From Candidatus Argoarchaeum ethanivorans (lineage in GTDB: Archaea; Halobacteriota; Methanosarcinia; Methanosarcinales; EX4572-44), in contig CAJHIR010000025.1 in assembly GCA_905067535.1 (NCBI GenBank), forward strand, positions 1-12,522: a DNA stretch of 12,522 nt, in the 5' to 3' direction. The position numbers and the translations under genes were made by a program. The notes below the pieces were generated by a model. The model searched no databases and was not told where the DNA came from. It saw nothing but the letters and a program-made list of their open reading frames with translations. This document shows positions 6,290 to 12,476 of this stretch, piece after piece. How positions within the stretch are numbered: position 1 is the stretch's first letter; each line of letters begins with the position of its first letter.

Positions 6290-6964
6290 TTAGGATAAAT
6301 TGCTTGGGGGGCGTCTGAAATAATAGGCTGCTCCTAACAAGCCAACAATTGAGAATGCCACATTGAATCCTGGTATGTGTGTTGAAGTGGGTGTAGGTGT
6401 TGAAGTGGGTGTAGGTGTTGAAGTGGGTGTAGGTGTAGCGACTGTGAACGTGCCGTTAACAGGACTCGAAGTAACTGTTTCTGCTGTTTCGTTTGTGAGA
6501 AGTAATTTATATATATCTAATGTACCCGAATCCCCCATATTGGCCGAGCTATTCACATCAAATCCAATGGTTATAATCGTCCCACCAGGTTCTGTATTGA
6601 GCGGCTGAAATACGCCACTCATACCAAAAGTAGATACGATACCTATCCTTGCATCACCCGGTGTTGGAACGTTAAATTGTGCTCCAGCCACAGACGCTGC
6701 CGATATGATCGAACCCCACGCTGTTTGTATATAATTGATCGAAAGCAATGCAGGGTCATAAGATATCCATACTGTTAAACTCCCAAGTTCTTGCCCATCT
6801 GTTAATTCAGATGGTATGTTAAGATTTACAGGCACTTGTACTGTACTCCCTGCTTCACCTTCAACGCCAACTGTGCTAACAGTAGCTTCTTGAGCTCCTA
6901 CCATGGGGGGAGTAAATAAAGCGACTAACACAATCCCAACAACTATCAACAAAACTTTTTTCAT
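6290..6964 (-). CDS. Secreted cohesin-domain protein with PGF-CTERM surface anchor
   Basis: A small surface scaffold candidate of 224 aa. Residues 1-24 are a signal peptide (MKK start, hydrophobic core, cleavage after MVGA). Residues 26-174 form one cohesin domain: the first strand with GEAGSTVQVPVNL, then LGSLTVWISYDPALLSI, later TIITIGFDVN and DIYKLLLTNE, as in the dockerin-binding jelly roll of cellulosomal scaffoldins. A Thr-Pro-Ser linker (176-195) made of three identical hexapeptides leads to Pro-Gly-Phe at 198-200, a hydrophobic stretch (201-216) and Arg-Arg, which is the PGF-CTERM signal. I infer export, archaeosortase processing and lipid anchoring, with the cohesin held outside the cell. 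ATG 6964 has GAGGT 7 nt upstream. It lies 29 nt after the dockerin gene on the same strand, so its likely ligand is encoded in the same operon. It has no enzymatic domain. Confidence 0.88.
   Translation of the reverse strand: MKKVLLIVVGIVLVALFTPPMVGAQEATVSTVGVEGEAGSTVQVPVNLNIPSELTDGQELGSLTVWISYDPALLSINYIQTAWGSIISAASVAGAQFNVPTPGDARIGIVSTFGMSGVFQPLNTEPGGTIITIGFDVNSSANMGDSGTLDIYKLLLTNETAETVTSSPVNGTFTVATPTPTSTPTPTSTPTPTSTHIPGFNVAFSIVGLLGAAYYFRRPPSNLS
6381..6434. repeat. Three perfect 18-bp tandem repeats encoding the cohesin linker
   Basis: The 18-bp unit GTTGAAGTGGGTGTAGGT (plus strand) is repeated three times without a mismatch, each copy coding for a Thr-Pro-Thr-Pro-Thr-Ser linker hexapeptide. 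The copies agree even at third codon positions, so the array is recent or kept uniform by slippage. Linker length could vary between strains. Confidence 0.9.
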
Positions 6965-6993
6965 ATTTCATACCTCTTTACAGCATATCGAGT

Positions 6994-7845
6994 TCAACTG
7001 GTGTCTGGCTCAACTCCTATATACACAGTCTCAGTCTTTCCGCCAGCAGTTATTAAAAATTCCCCATCTGGAATTCCATTAGTATTCATATCAAAAGAGA
7101 AAATGCCACCAGAAGCTCGACGAAGTACTGAGTAAGCATCGTTTGCTGTGATTGAACCGTCTCCGTCAATATCTGCAATATTTAGATCAACAGTTGTCAA
7201 ACCAACCGATGCTTGGAGTATTGTGTAAGCATCGTTTACTGGAGTTGGTGTGGGTGTTGGACCTGCAATTAGCTTAATGGAACTGGCAAGCTTTAAGTTT
7301 ACAGTTGATGCACCATCTGCCGCATCCCCGGAGACAGTAATATCTTTTAGACCGTCGATGTTAAGATTGAGTCCATATTTCTCTATTGGAAATGACATGG
7401 AAAAACTTGCAGTGCCAGTTTCATCTATTGATTCACTTAATGGCGTTGTGATTGTTTGTCCAAGAACCGTGGCTGTCATCGTTTGCCCGGAACAATTGAT
7501 TTCGATGGTACTCCAAAAATGCATTGGATACAATGTTACATCAAGATTTTTTATATTTTCAGCAGTCACAGAAAATTTTTTTTCACCATCTGGGAAATTA
7601 ATATCATCAAATTCACAACCATATCTTCCATCAGAAACTGGTAACGGAAGCTCGAATGATGACCCTAACCAAACTACTTCACTTGGTGATGTCGTTCCTG
7701 ATATCGTTATCACATCGCCAGAGTCAACTACCTGTGGGCTCACGTTCAATTCCATTACTTCTGCACCTGAAAGAGGTGCGAAAAACACGAGCATCAGTGC
7801 GACTGGAATAAATATTGCAGTTTTCATCGTTTTAATCTCTTTCAT
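6994..7845 (-). CDS. Secreted protein with an atypical C-terminal dockerin
   Basis: An exported 283-aa protein without a membrane anchor. Residues 1-28 are a signal peptide. Residues 30-195 are beta-rich: an Ig-like segment opens with LNVSPQVVDSGDVITISGTT, and the part after it I cannot name. A Pro-Thr linker (196-202) precedes the dockerin. The second dockerin repeat is complete: calcium loop D225-x-D227-x-D229 through D236, then helix ANDAYSVLRRASGG. The first is only the helix NDAYTILQASVG (204-215), attached directly to the Pro-Thr linker with its loop missing. A further Asp/Asn-rich loop, DMNTNGIPDGEF, follows at 252-263. AGGT lies 5 nt before ATG 7845; ATG 7827 is an alternative that gives a more typical signal peptide. 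It is the first gene of the operon, with the anchored cohesin 29 nt downstream, so binding between them is the obvious inference. No catalytic domain is visible. Confidence 0.82.
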   Translation of the reverse strand: MKEIKTMKTAIFIPVALMLVFFAPLSGAEVMELNVSPQVVDSGDVITISGTTSPSEVVWLGSSFELPLPVSDGRYGCEFDDINFPDGEKKFSVTAENIKNLDVTLYPMHFWSTIEINCSGQTMTATVLGQTITTPLSESIDETGTASFSMSFPIEKYGLNLNIDGLKDITVSGDAADGASTVNLKLASSIKLIAGPTPTPTPVNDAYTILQASVGLTTVDLNIADIDGDGSITANDAYSVLRRASGGIFSFDMNTNGIPDGEFLITAGGKTETVYIGVEPDTS

Positions 7846-7848
7846 GTA

Positions 7849-7862
7849 TTACCTTATTTAGG
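7849..7862. repeat. 14-bp direct repeat, upstream copy (partner at 6281-6294)
   Basis: TTACCTTATTTAGG here and TTACCTTACTTAGG at 6281-6294 match at 13 of 14 positions and fall at the two outer ends of the dockerin-cohesin gene pair. This copy contains the dockerin Shine-Dalgarno (minus-strand AAGGT); the other overlaps the cohesin stop codon. It may be a cassette boundary or coincidence. Confidence 0.4.
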
Positions 7863-7893
7863 TGTTCTGTCACAGGTTGTTGTATTGTAATAA

Positions 7894-7901
7894 TATATAA
7901 A
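7894..7901 (-). promoter_or_regulatory. TATA box of the dockerin-cohesin operon
   Basis: On the minus strand TTTATATA stands 49-56 nt before the dockerin ATG. A start about 25 bp downstream (near 7871) would give a leader of roughly 25 nt containing the Shine-Dalgarno. It is the best TATA match in this gap. Confidence 0.5.
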
Positions 7902-7922
7902 GTCGTCGTTCAAGTTGGGCTG

Positions 7923-8078
7923 TCACATTACGTGGTGTTCTGGTTGAAACTTTGGAATCTCTCCCATATTTGAATCAGGAACGGCGTCCACGGGATTTAA
8001 ATCAACAATAACTTCAAAATAGTGTTGACACCAGATGGAAAAAGCTAATTCGACGGCTTCTTCAACACTTGTCCCCAC
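7923..8078 (-). CDS. Possible small ORF or gene remnant, unrecognised
   Basis: A 51-codon reading frame begins with GTG at 8078 and ends with TGA at 7923; a TAG two codons upstream closes the frame. The translation is mixed in composition rather than low-complexity (it contains EEAVELAFSIWCQHYFEVIV and ends FQPEHHVM), with an amphipathic start that could be a real helix. No ribosome-binding site is evident and I recognise no family. It lies between the nifX-like terminator and the dockerin promoter. It may be the decayed end of a lost gene, or chance. Apart from this, the terminator and the promoter, I see nothing in 7862-8151. Confidence 0.2.
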   Translation of the reverse strand: MGTSVEEAVELAFSIWCQHYFEVIVDLNPVDAVPDSNMGEIPKFQPEHHVM

Positions 8079-8092
8079 TGCCTAATCTGCCC

Positions 8093-8102
8093 TCAAAAAA
8101 CA
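8093..8102 (-). terminator. Oligo-T terminator candidate after the nifX-like gene
   Basis: Six A residues at 8095-8100 read as T6 (GTGTTTTTTGAG) on the minus strand, about 52-57 nt past the stop codon of the NifX-like gene. This is a typical archaeal U-tract terminator context. Confidence 0.45.
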
Positions 8103-8151
8103 CAACCACTGCCATAACTATTCCAACCTCCACGCATGCCATGACACCCAC

Positions 8152-8514
8152 TTAATGAAGTCTGTGCTCCTTACACGCGTTCTCATCGGTTGCTTCCATA
8201 AGCCGTCCCTGTCGCCACGCCTCGATTACATCGCGTACCGTGCCTTGTGCACCAACGAAGACATCGATGCCGGCCTCTTCGAATAGATGGACTGCTCTTG
8301 GTCCCAGCCCGGAGCAGAGCATCACATGAGTGCCCGTTTTTGATATAAACTCTGGCGGCAATCCAGCACCCCCCATATGTTCGCCGGTATTCGGAATTAC
8401 CGCAACCTCGTTTGTGTCGAGATCTACGATGGTGTATGTTGGGACTCTGCCGAAATGCTGACCCACGAAATCATCGATGCCACCGTTTTCTGTAGTTGGA
8501 ATGCATACTTTCAT
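8152..8514 (-). CDS. NifX/NifB-family dinitrogenase iron-molybdenum cofactor-type protein
   Basis: A 120-aa single-domain protein of the NifX/NafY/NifB C-terminal family (RNase H-like fold), whose members bind FeMo-co precursors; many archaeal stand-alone copies have unknown roles in Fe-S or Mo/W cofactor handling. The family pattern is clear: MKVCIPT at the start, GQHFGRVPTYTIVD (18-31), GGAGLPPEF (48-56), LCSGLGPRAVHLFEEAGIDVFVG between 66 and 88, and the VRDVIEAWRQGRL helix (93-105). It closes with ENACKEHRLH; Cys4, Cys67, Cys113 and several His are candidate ligands. The frame is open a further 69 codons upstream, but ATG 8514 has AAGGTGA about 7 nt ahead and matches the family N-terminus. 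No nif structural genes are nearby, so a nitrogen-fixation role is not shown. cobO lies 272 bp upstream on the same strand. Confidence 0.9.
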   Translation of the reverse strand: MKVCIPTTENGGIDDFVGQHFGRVPTYTIVDLDTNEVAVIPNTGEHMGGAGLPPEFISKTGTHVMLCSGLGPRAVHLFEEAGIDVFVGAQGTVRDVIEAWRQGRLMEATDENACKEHRLH

Positions 8515-8606
8515 TTTTTCTTCACCTTTGTTTATCTTATGTAGTTTGTTTGTTAATTTCAAATTTAGAGATTTTTTACTATTCTTCCGGAATTTGGATT
8601 TTGGAA

Positions 8607-8702
8607 AACCACAGATGCTATACATATCACAAAGGGACATAAACTTTCGCAGCGAGGTTACCCGAGTACGGGAAATGGCAGCTGCAATGACGATCTGTGG
8701 TT
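8607..8702. other. Nested inverted-repeat element upstream of the nifX-like gene
   Basis: A perfect 10-bp inverted repeat, AACCACAGAT (8607-8616) and ATCTGTGGTT (8693-8702), encloses 76 nt. Inside, GCAGC (8649-8653) can pair with GCTGC (8681-8685), and within that CCCG-AGTA-CGGG (8661-8672) forms a short hairpin, three nested levels in 96 nt. It lies 93 nt upstream of the nifX-like start and could be part of its leader RNA, a small element, or a decayed gene. I recognise no known riboswitch consensus and see no flanking target duplication. Confidence 0.5.
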
Positions 8703-8786
8703 CATGTGCCGTCCTTCCCACTTGCTATTGATATAACCATCGCTGTATCATTCCCGATTCATTCATAGTTCCTGTTGGTTTAATGA

Positions 8787-9332
8787 TTAATATCCCATCA
8801 TCGTAGTTGCATTACTATTTTTATCCCAATGGTATTTAATCTGTTCTGTGTGAGTTACTATATCTGCCATTTCTATTATTCTATCTCCCGGATCTCTTCC
8901 ACTGAGAATGATTGCAGTACAGCCTCTTTTCTCCAGTAATTCCAAAACATCGTCTTCTGTTAAAAGCCCGAATTTTACTGCATATAATATCTCGTCCAGA
9001 ACCAGAAGGTCAGTTTGTTTTTCATCCAACACTCTGTTAGCGATTTTCAAACCCTCTTTAGCATTTTTGAGATGTGCTTTTCTTGATTCCCTGTCCAAAA
9101 AAACAGGAGGTCCACAAAGATACATCTGGATGTTATCAACATGTTTTAGAAACTGGTATTCTCCAGTAGTTTGTCTCCCCTTCATAAACTGTAATATCAC
9201 TACTTTTTTATTATGGCCAAGCATTCGTATAGCATGACCAATAGAAGCAGATGTCTTCCCTTCACCCTTCCCATAATAAACGATGATTTTTCCTTCAGCT
9301 GCCGAATTCATAACCATGTGCATTCTGTTCAT
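8787..9332 (-). CDS. cobO: Cob(I)yrinic acid a,c-diamide adenosyltransferase (CobA/CobO type)
   Basis: Transfers the 5'-deoxyadenosyl group from ATP to cob(I)alamin or its precursors, making the coenzyme B12 form; it also serves corrinoid salvage. The 181-aa P-loop protein begins GKIIVYYGKGEGKTSASIG, with the Walker A at 21-28. ILQFMKG (46-52), the Walker B-like VLDEILYAVKFGLL (111-124), ILSGRDP (142-148) and ADIVTHTEQIKYHWDK (156-171) complete the CobA/CobO order. Usual family members read RxxP and a KHPF-type end; this one has SGRDP and KYHWDKN, a modest divergence. ATG 9332 overlaps the ligase TGA as ATGA, implying translational coupling; ATGs at codons 4, 6 and 8 are possible alternatives, since no Shine-Dalgarno is evident. 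It is the last gene of the oxidoreductase-ligase-cobO run. Confidence 0.92.
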   Translation of the reverse strand: MNRMHMVMNSAAEGKIIVYYGKGEGKTSASIGHAIRMLGHNKKVVILQFMKGRQTTGEYQFLKHVDNIQMYLCGPPVFLDRESRKAHLKNAKEGLKIANRVLDEKQTDLLVLDEILYAVKFGLLTEDDVLELLEKRGCTAIILSGRDPGDRIIEMADIVTHTEQIKYHWDKNSNATTMMGY

Positions 9333-11029
9333 TTTTCATGGTATATATATATAGTGCCCTGCTTAATATATAATTGCTCTACTCTCTCGATGGTGTCTGC
9401 ATCCTGTGGCGATTTGTCAGCTCTGACTCCAAGAAAGCGCGGAAACCGCAGAGCATAACCAGCGCTGTAGTTTGAACTTTTTTGTATTTCTTCGTATGCT
9501 ATTTCAAAAACAATTCTTGGTTCAAATTGCAGTTCTTTCCCTTTTTCAGTTATTACCAGTTGTTTGAAGCTCAGAGTAAGCTCTTTTAGTTGTTTGTCGT
9601 CTATCCCTGTACCAACTTTCCCAACATAGAGATGTGTGTTATTCTCTGTGTCGAGGCATGCAAGAGTATACGAGCCTATGAGATGTGCGCGCCTTCCCTC
9701 GCCCCATTCACCTCCAACCACTACTAAATCGAGTGTTTCCATAATCGGTTTTATTTTCAGCCAGTTTTTACCTCGTTTACCAGGTGTGTAAAGAGAAGAT
9801 GGGTTTTTCAGCATCACACCTTCGTGTCCTGCCGAGAGAGCACTTTCGTATATCCGTTGTATTGTTCCAGTGTCACCTGTGATGTTCTGCTCTGCAAGTG
9901 TTAACCCTTCAATGTTTTGAATGTGTACTGCAAGTATTTTTCTTCTCTCTGTTAATGGGAGGTCTATCAGGCTTCTGCCGTTTATATACATAATATCAAA
10001 AAGGTTAAGAGTAAGTGGTATTTCCTCCTGCATCTGTTGAATATCGTATTTACGGCGAAATCTGCGCAATAGCTGCTGGAAAGGCATTGGTTTTCCATTC
10101 CTTCCAACTGCTACAACCTCCCCATCAAGGATTACTTGTTCTGCCCCCACAGCTTGTTTCAGCTTCTTAACAAGTTCTGGCAGGGAGCTTGTCACGTTTT
10201 CAAGTCTTCTGGAATAAAGAGTAATCTGATCGTAATCTTTATGAATCTGCACACGTGCACCATCAAACTTCCATTCAACAGCAACCTCGCCTATATCCAA
10301 CACCGCACTTTCGATGCTCTCTGCTATCTGTGCCAGCATCATCTTAATAGGTCTGTTAATTTTTATATTAAGGTTTGAAAGTCCTTTTGCTCCCTCTTTC
10401 CTTGCGGTAAGTGCCACAGTACCAAGATCGTTTGTGAGCATGTACCCACGTTCGACAAGTTCTGTGTCTACGTTAAACGCTTTTGCAATGGCATCTCTTA
10501 CGAGTCCCTCGCCGACTCCAATCCGAAGTTCTTCTACTGCAAGGCGAGAAATGTACACTGCTTCTTCAGGCGATACGTTGCTGAAAAGGTACTGCAGATT
10601 CCTGATTTTAGCAGATTGCGAGCCCCTGCCAGAGGATGTTGCAATATCACTAAAACGTGAATACACATCCTTTATGTTGATTGAAGACTCCTCCTTAAAA
10701 AACGCTGAAAAACTGACCTGTGTTTTTTTCTTGAGTGAATCTCTTGCCGCAGCCCCGATATCGCCAAGGTCTCGCACCATATTTTTAACGTCCGGTACTT
10801 TTATGCCTGCTGTTCTTGCGATTGCCATGTAAAGAAGGTTTGGGCCAATTCCAGGTTCAAGATCGCTCCACTGCGGAAACACTTTTCCCCTGATGAAATG
10901 TGCAACAATGTAAAGCTCATCATCATCTATCTGTGCCAAAAAATCACTTATTATGGAGGTTGTCTCAATAGAACCTGGAATCTTCTCTATCTTTTGACAC
11001 ACCTGTGCAAACTCACTAAAATCAGTCAT
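9329..11029 (-). CDS. lig: ATP-dependent DNA ligase, archaeal type
   Basis: Seals nicks in replication (Okazaki fragments) and repair by way of an enzyme-adenylate. From the chosen ATG it is 566 aa, the normal archaeal length. The N-terminal helical DNA-binding domain (about 1-220) includes RLAVEELRIGVGEGLVRDAI. The adenylation domain has motif I EWKFDGAR with the AMP-accepting Lys254, then SRRLENVT (273-280), DGEVVA (302-307), LFDIMYING (343-351), EGVMLKNP (403-410) and WLKIKP (423-428). The C-terminal OB domain runs to the end and includes LRFPRFLGVRADK, which carries the conserved motif VI. A TTG nine codons upstream (11056) is in frame, but GGTGG stands 7 nt before ATG 11029. The gene follows the oxidoreductase by 61 nt and overlaps cobO by 4 nt. 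Confidence 0.96.
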   Translation of the reverse strand: MTDFSEFAQVCQKIEKIPGSIETTSIISDFLAQIDDDELYIVAHFIRGKVFPQWSDLEPGIGPNLLYMAIARTAGIKVPDVKNMVRDLGDIGAAARDSLKKKTQVSFSAFFKEESSINIKDVYSRFSDIATSSGRGSQSAKIRNLQYLFSNVSPEEAVYISRLAVEELRIGVGEGLVRDAIAKAFNVDTELVERGYMLTNDLGTVALTARKEGAKGLSNLNIKINRPIKMMLAQIAESIESAVLDIGEVAVEWKFDGARVQIHKDYDQITLYSRRLENVTSSLPELVKKLKQAVGAEQVILDGEVVAVGRNGKPMPFQQLLRRFRRKYDIQQMQEEIPLTLNLFDIMYINGRSLIDLPLTERRKILAVHIQNIEGLTLAEQNITGDTGTIQRIYESALSAGHEGVMLKNPSSLYTPGKRGKNWLKIKPIMETLDLVVVGGEWGEGRRAHLIGSYTLACLDTENNTHLYVGKVGTGIDDKQLKELTLSFKQLVITEKGKELQFEPRIVFEIAYEEIQKSSNYSAGYALRFPRFLGVRADKSPQDADTIERVEQLYIKQGTIYIYHEK

Positions 11030-11090
11030 AAGGCTACCACCGTTAAGGCAGGGCAATTTACAGGTAACTTAAGAAGAAAATTTTCTTCAG

Positions 11091-12443
11091 TCAGGTGAGT
11101 GAATAAAGCTCTTTGAATGCATCTTCTGCACCCATTGATATTGGCTCCGCACTTGCTTCTGGCGACAGCTCCGGCTGACTTGCACATCGCAGGGTGGTTA
11201 AATCAAGGGCTGTTAAGTTGCACCTTATTGCAAGCGCAATCACGTCAATAGATTTAATCGAGTGTTCATCATCCGCGATGATTTGTGATCCAACAACACA
11301 CTTTGTTTTCTTATCAAATATTAACTTGAGACTGTACGGTTTTCCGCCCTCAATCATCGCGTATTTAGTCTTTACAGTTTTTGTTGTAGCAAAGACATTG
11401 ATTCCTTCTTCTTCTGCTATTGCTTCTGTTACCCCAATTGATGCAACAGTCTTATTAAATAACTTTATTGCAAAGCTGTTCAACAACCCTGGAAATTCTA
11501 TTTGATAGCCAAGGGCATTCTTTGCAGCAATCCTGCCAGCTATAACTGCATTTGGTCTTATCTGCCCAGGAATTGGCTTTTTGGTGATCAGGTGTTCATA
11601 CTCAATCATGTCACCACCAGCATAAATATCCGGATCAGACGTCTGGAGATATTCATTCACCTCAAGTCCGTACTCTCCAATTTCAAGCCCGGCTGCTGCT
11701 GCAAGTTCAATACGTGGATGAACGCCTATGGACAGTATGACCATATCGGTTTCGATTTTGTCCCCTGATGACAGCTCAACTGCTTCCACTTCTGTTTCTC
11801 CTATAATCTTCGTTACCACTTCTTTTGACCTGATCGAAACTCCATTCTGGACAAAATGTTTTTCAAGCTCATTGCTCACATCTATGTCCAGACCAAGTTT
11901 CCTGCCAATGTACGATCTGACCACAATGGTAACTGCGATACCTTTCTGTGCAATAAGCGAAGCCATCTCAAGTCCAATTGCTCCTGCACCATATACAACG
12001 GCTTTTTTTACTTTTTTTTCGTTTATCCAGTCTCGTATGCTCACCGCATTATCACTTGTGCGAATCGTAAAAACACCATCAAGACTTGCACCATGAATTA
12101 ATGGGACAATGGCTTTACCTCCAGTACCTAAAATAAGTTTATCATAAGGATAAACAGCACCATCAGCAGTTGTAACGGTTTTTTCTGTTCTGTTGATGCT
12201 TGTTGCTGGCACATCTACAAGTGCCACTCCAGCGTCATGAAACATCTCATCACTTTTGATTGAAGCCTCTACCGTTGCTCTTTCAACCGAGATAAAAGGT
12301 GTTGCGCATCTTACCAGCAAACCACCCTTCTCTTCTCGTATCAAGGTAACATCTACCGAAGGGTCTGTTCTCTTTGACATCTTTGCTGCTGGTGCTCCAA
12401 AACCGCCGCATCCAATAATTACAAGTTTATTTGTCTTTGACAT
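11091..12443 (-). CDS. FAD-dependent NADH oxidase / CoA-disulfide reductase-like oxidoreductase
   Basis: A 450-aa member of the single-cysteine pyridine nucleotide-disulfide oxidoreductase group (NADH oxidase, NADH peroxidase, CoA- or polysulfide reductase). The FAD Rossmann motif is GCGGFGAPAA (11-20), the redox Cys46 sits in RCATPFIS, LILGTGG is at 103-109, the NAD motif GAGAIGLEMA at 152-161 and the second FAD motif DIYAGGDMIE at 272-281. The C-terminal dimerisation domain (about 320-450) carries LRCASQPELSPEAS near 418-430. Position and spacing of Cys46 match the CoA-disulfide reductase cysteine, but the usual C-G-L-P-Y is C-A-T-P-F here. Archaeal homologues act on O2, CoA disulfide, sulfur or polysulfide, so the substrate is open. 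ATG 12443 has AGGAGA 7 nt upstream. It is first in the run with lig and cobO. Confidence 0.88.
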   Translation of the reverse strand: MSKTNKLVIIGCGGFGAPAAKMSKRTDPSVDVTLIREEKGGLLVRCATPFISVERATVEASIKSDEMFHDAGVALVDVPATSINRTEKTVTTADGAVYPYDKLILGTGGKAIVPLIHGASLDGVFTIRTSDNAVSIRDWINEKKVKKAVVYGAGAIGLEMASLIAQKGIAVTIVVRSYIGRKLGLDIDVSNELEKHFVQNGVSIRSKEVVTKIIGETEVEAVELSSGDKIETDMVILSIGVHPRIELAAAAGLEIGEYGLEVNEYLQTSDPDIYAGGDMIEYEHLITKKPIPGQIRPNAVIAGRIAAKNALGYQIEFPGLLNSFAIKLFNKTVASIGVTEAIAEEEGINVFATTKTVKTKYAMIEGGKPYSLKLIFDKKTKCVVGSQIIADDEHSIKSIDVIALAIRCNLTALDLTTLRCASQPELSPEASAEPISMGAEDAFKELYSLT

Positions 12444-12466
12444 ATTTTTTTCTCCTGCATGAATTT

Positions 12467-12476
12467 TTTATATAAA
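12467..12476 (-). promoter_or_regulatory. TATA-like promoter region of the oxidoreductase-lig-cobO run
   Basis: The self-complementary TTTATATAAA stands 24-33 bp before the oxidoreductase ATG. At usual spacing the start would fall almost on the ATG, at odds with the good Shine-Dalgarno; a second AT-rich site (AAATTATAG, minus strand, around 12496) would give a leader that keeps it. Which is used cannot be decided from sequence. Confidence 0.35.

Noticed and set aside
6381..6434. CRISPR array
   Set aside because: The repeats are 18 bp, directly adjacent with no spacers, and in frame within the cohesin linker.
8152..8514. Evidence for a nitrogen-fixation cluster
   Set aside because: Only one small NifX/NifB-family protein is present; no nifH, nifD, nifK, nifE, nifN or full NifB is in the window, and such stand-alone proteins are common in non-fixing archaea.
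8607..8702. tRNA-like gene or cobalamin riboswitch
   Set aside because: The outer stem is suggestive, but there is no T-arm consensus, anticodon arm or B12-box sequence. It also lies downstream of cobO on the coding strand, not ahead of it.
8515..8721. 69-codon N-terminal extension of the NifX-like protein
   Set aside because: The family begins at MKVCIPT, a good AAGGTGA lies just ahead of that ATG, and the extension overlaps the inverted-repeat element without resembling a known domain.
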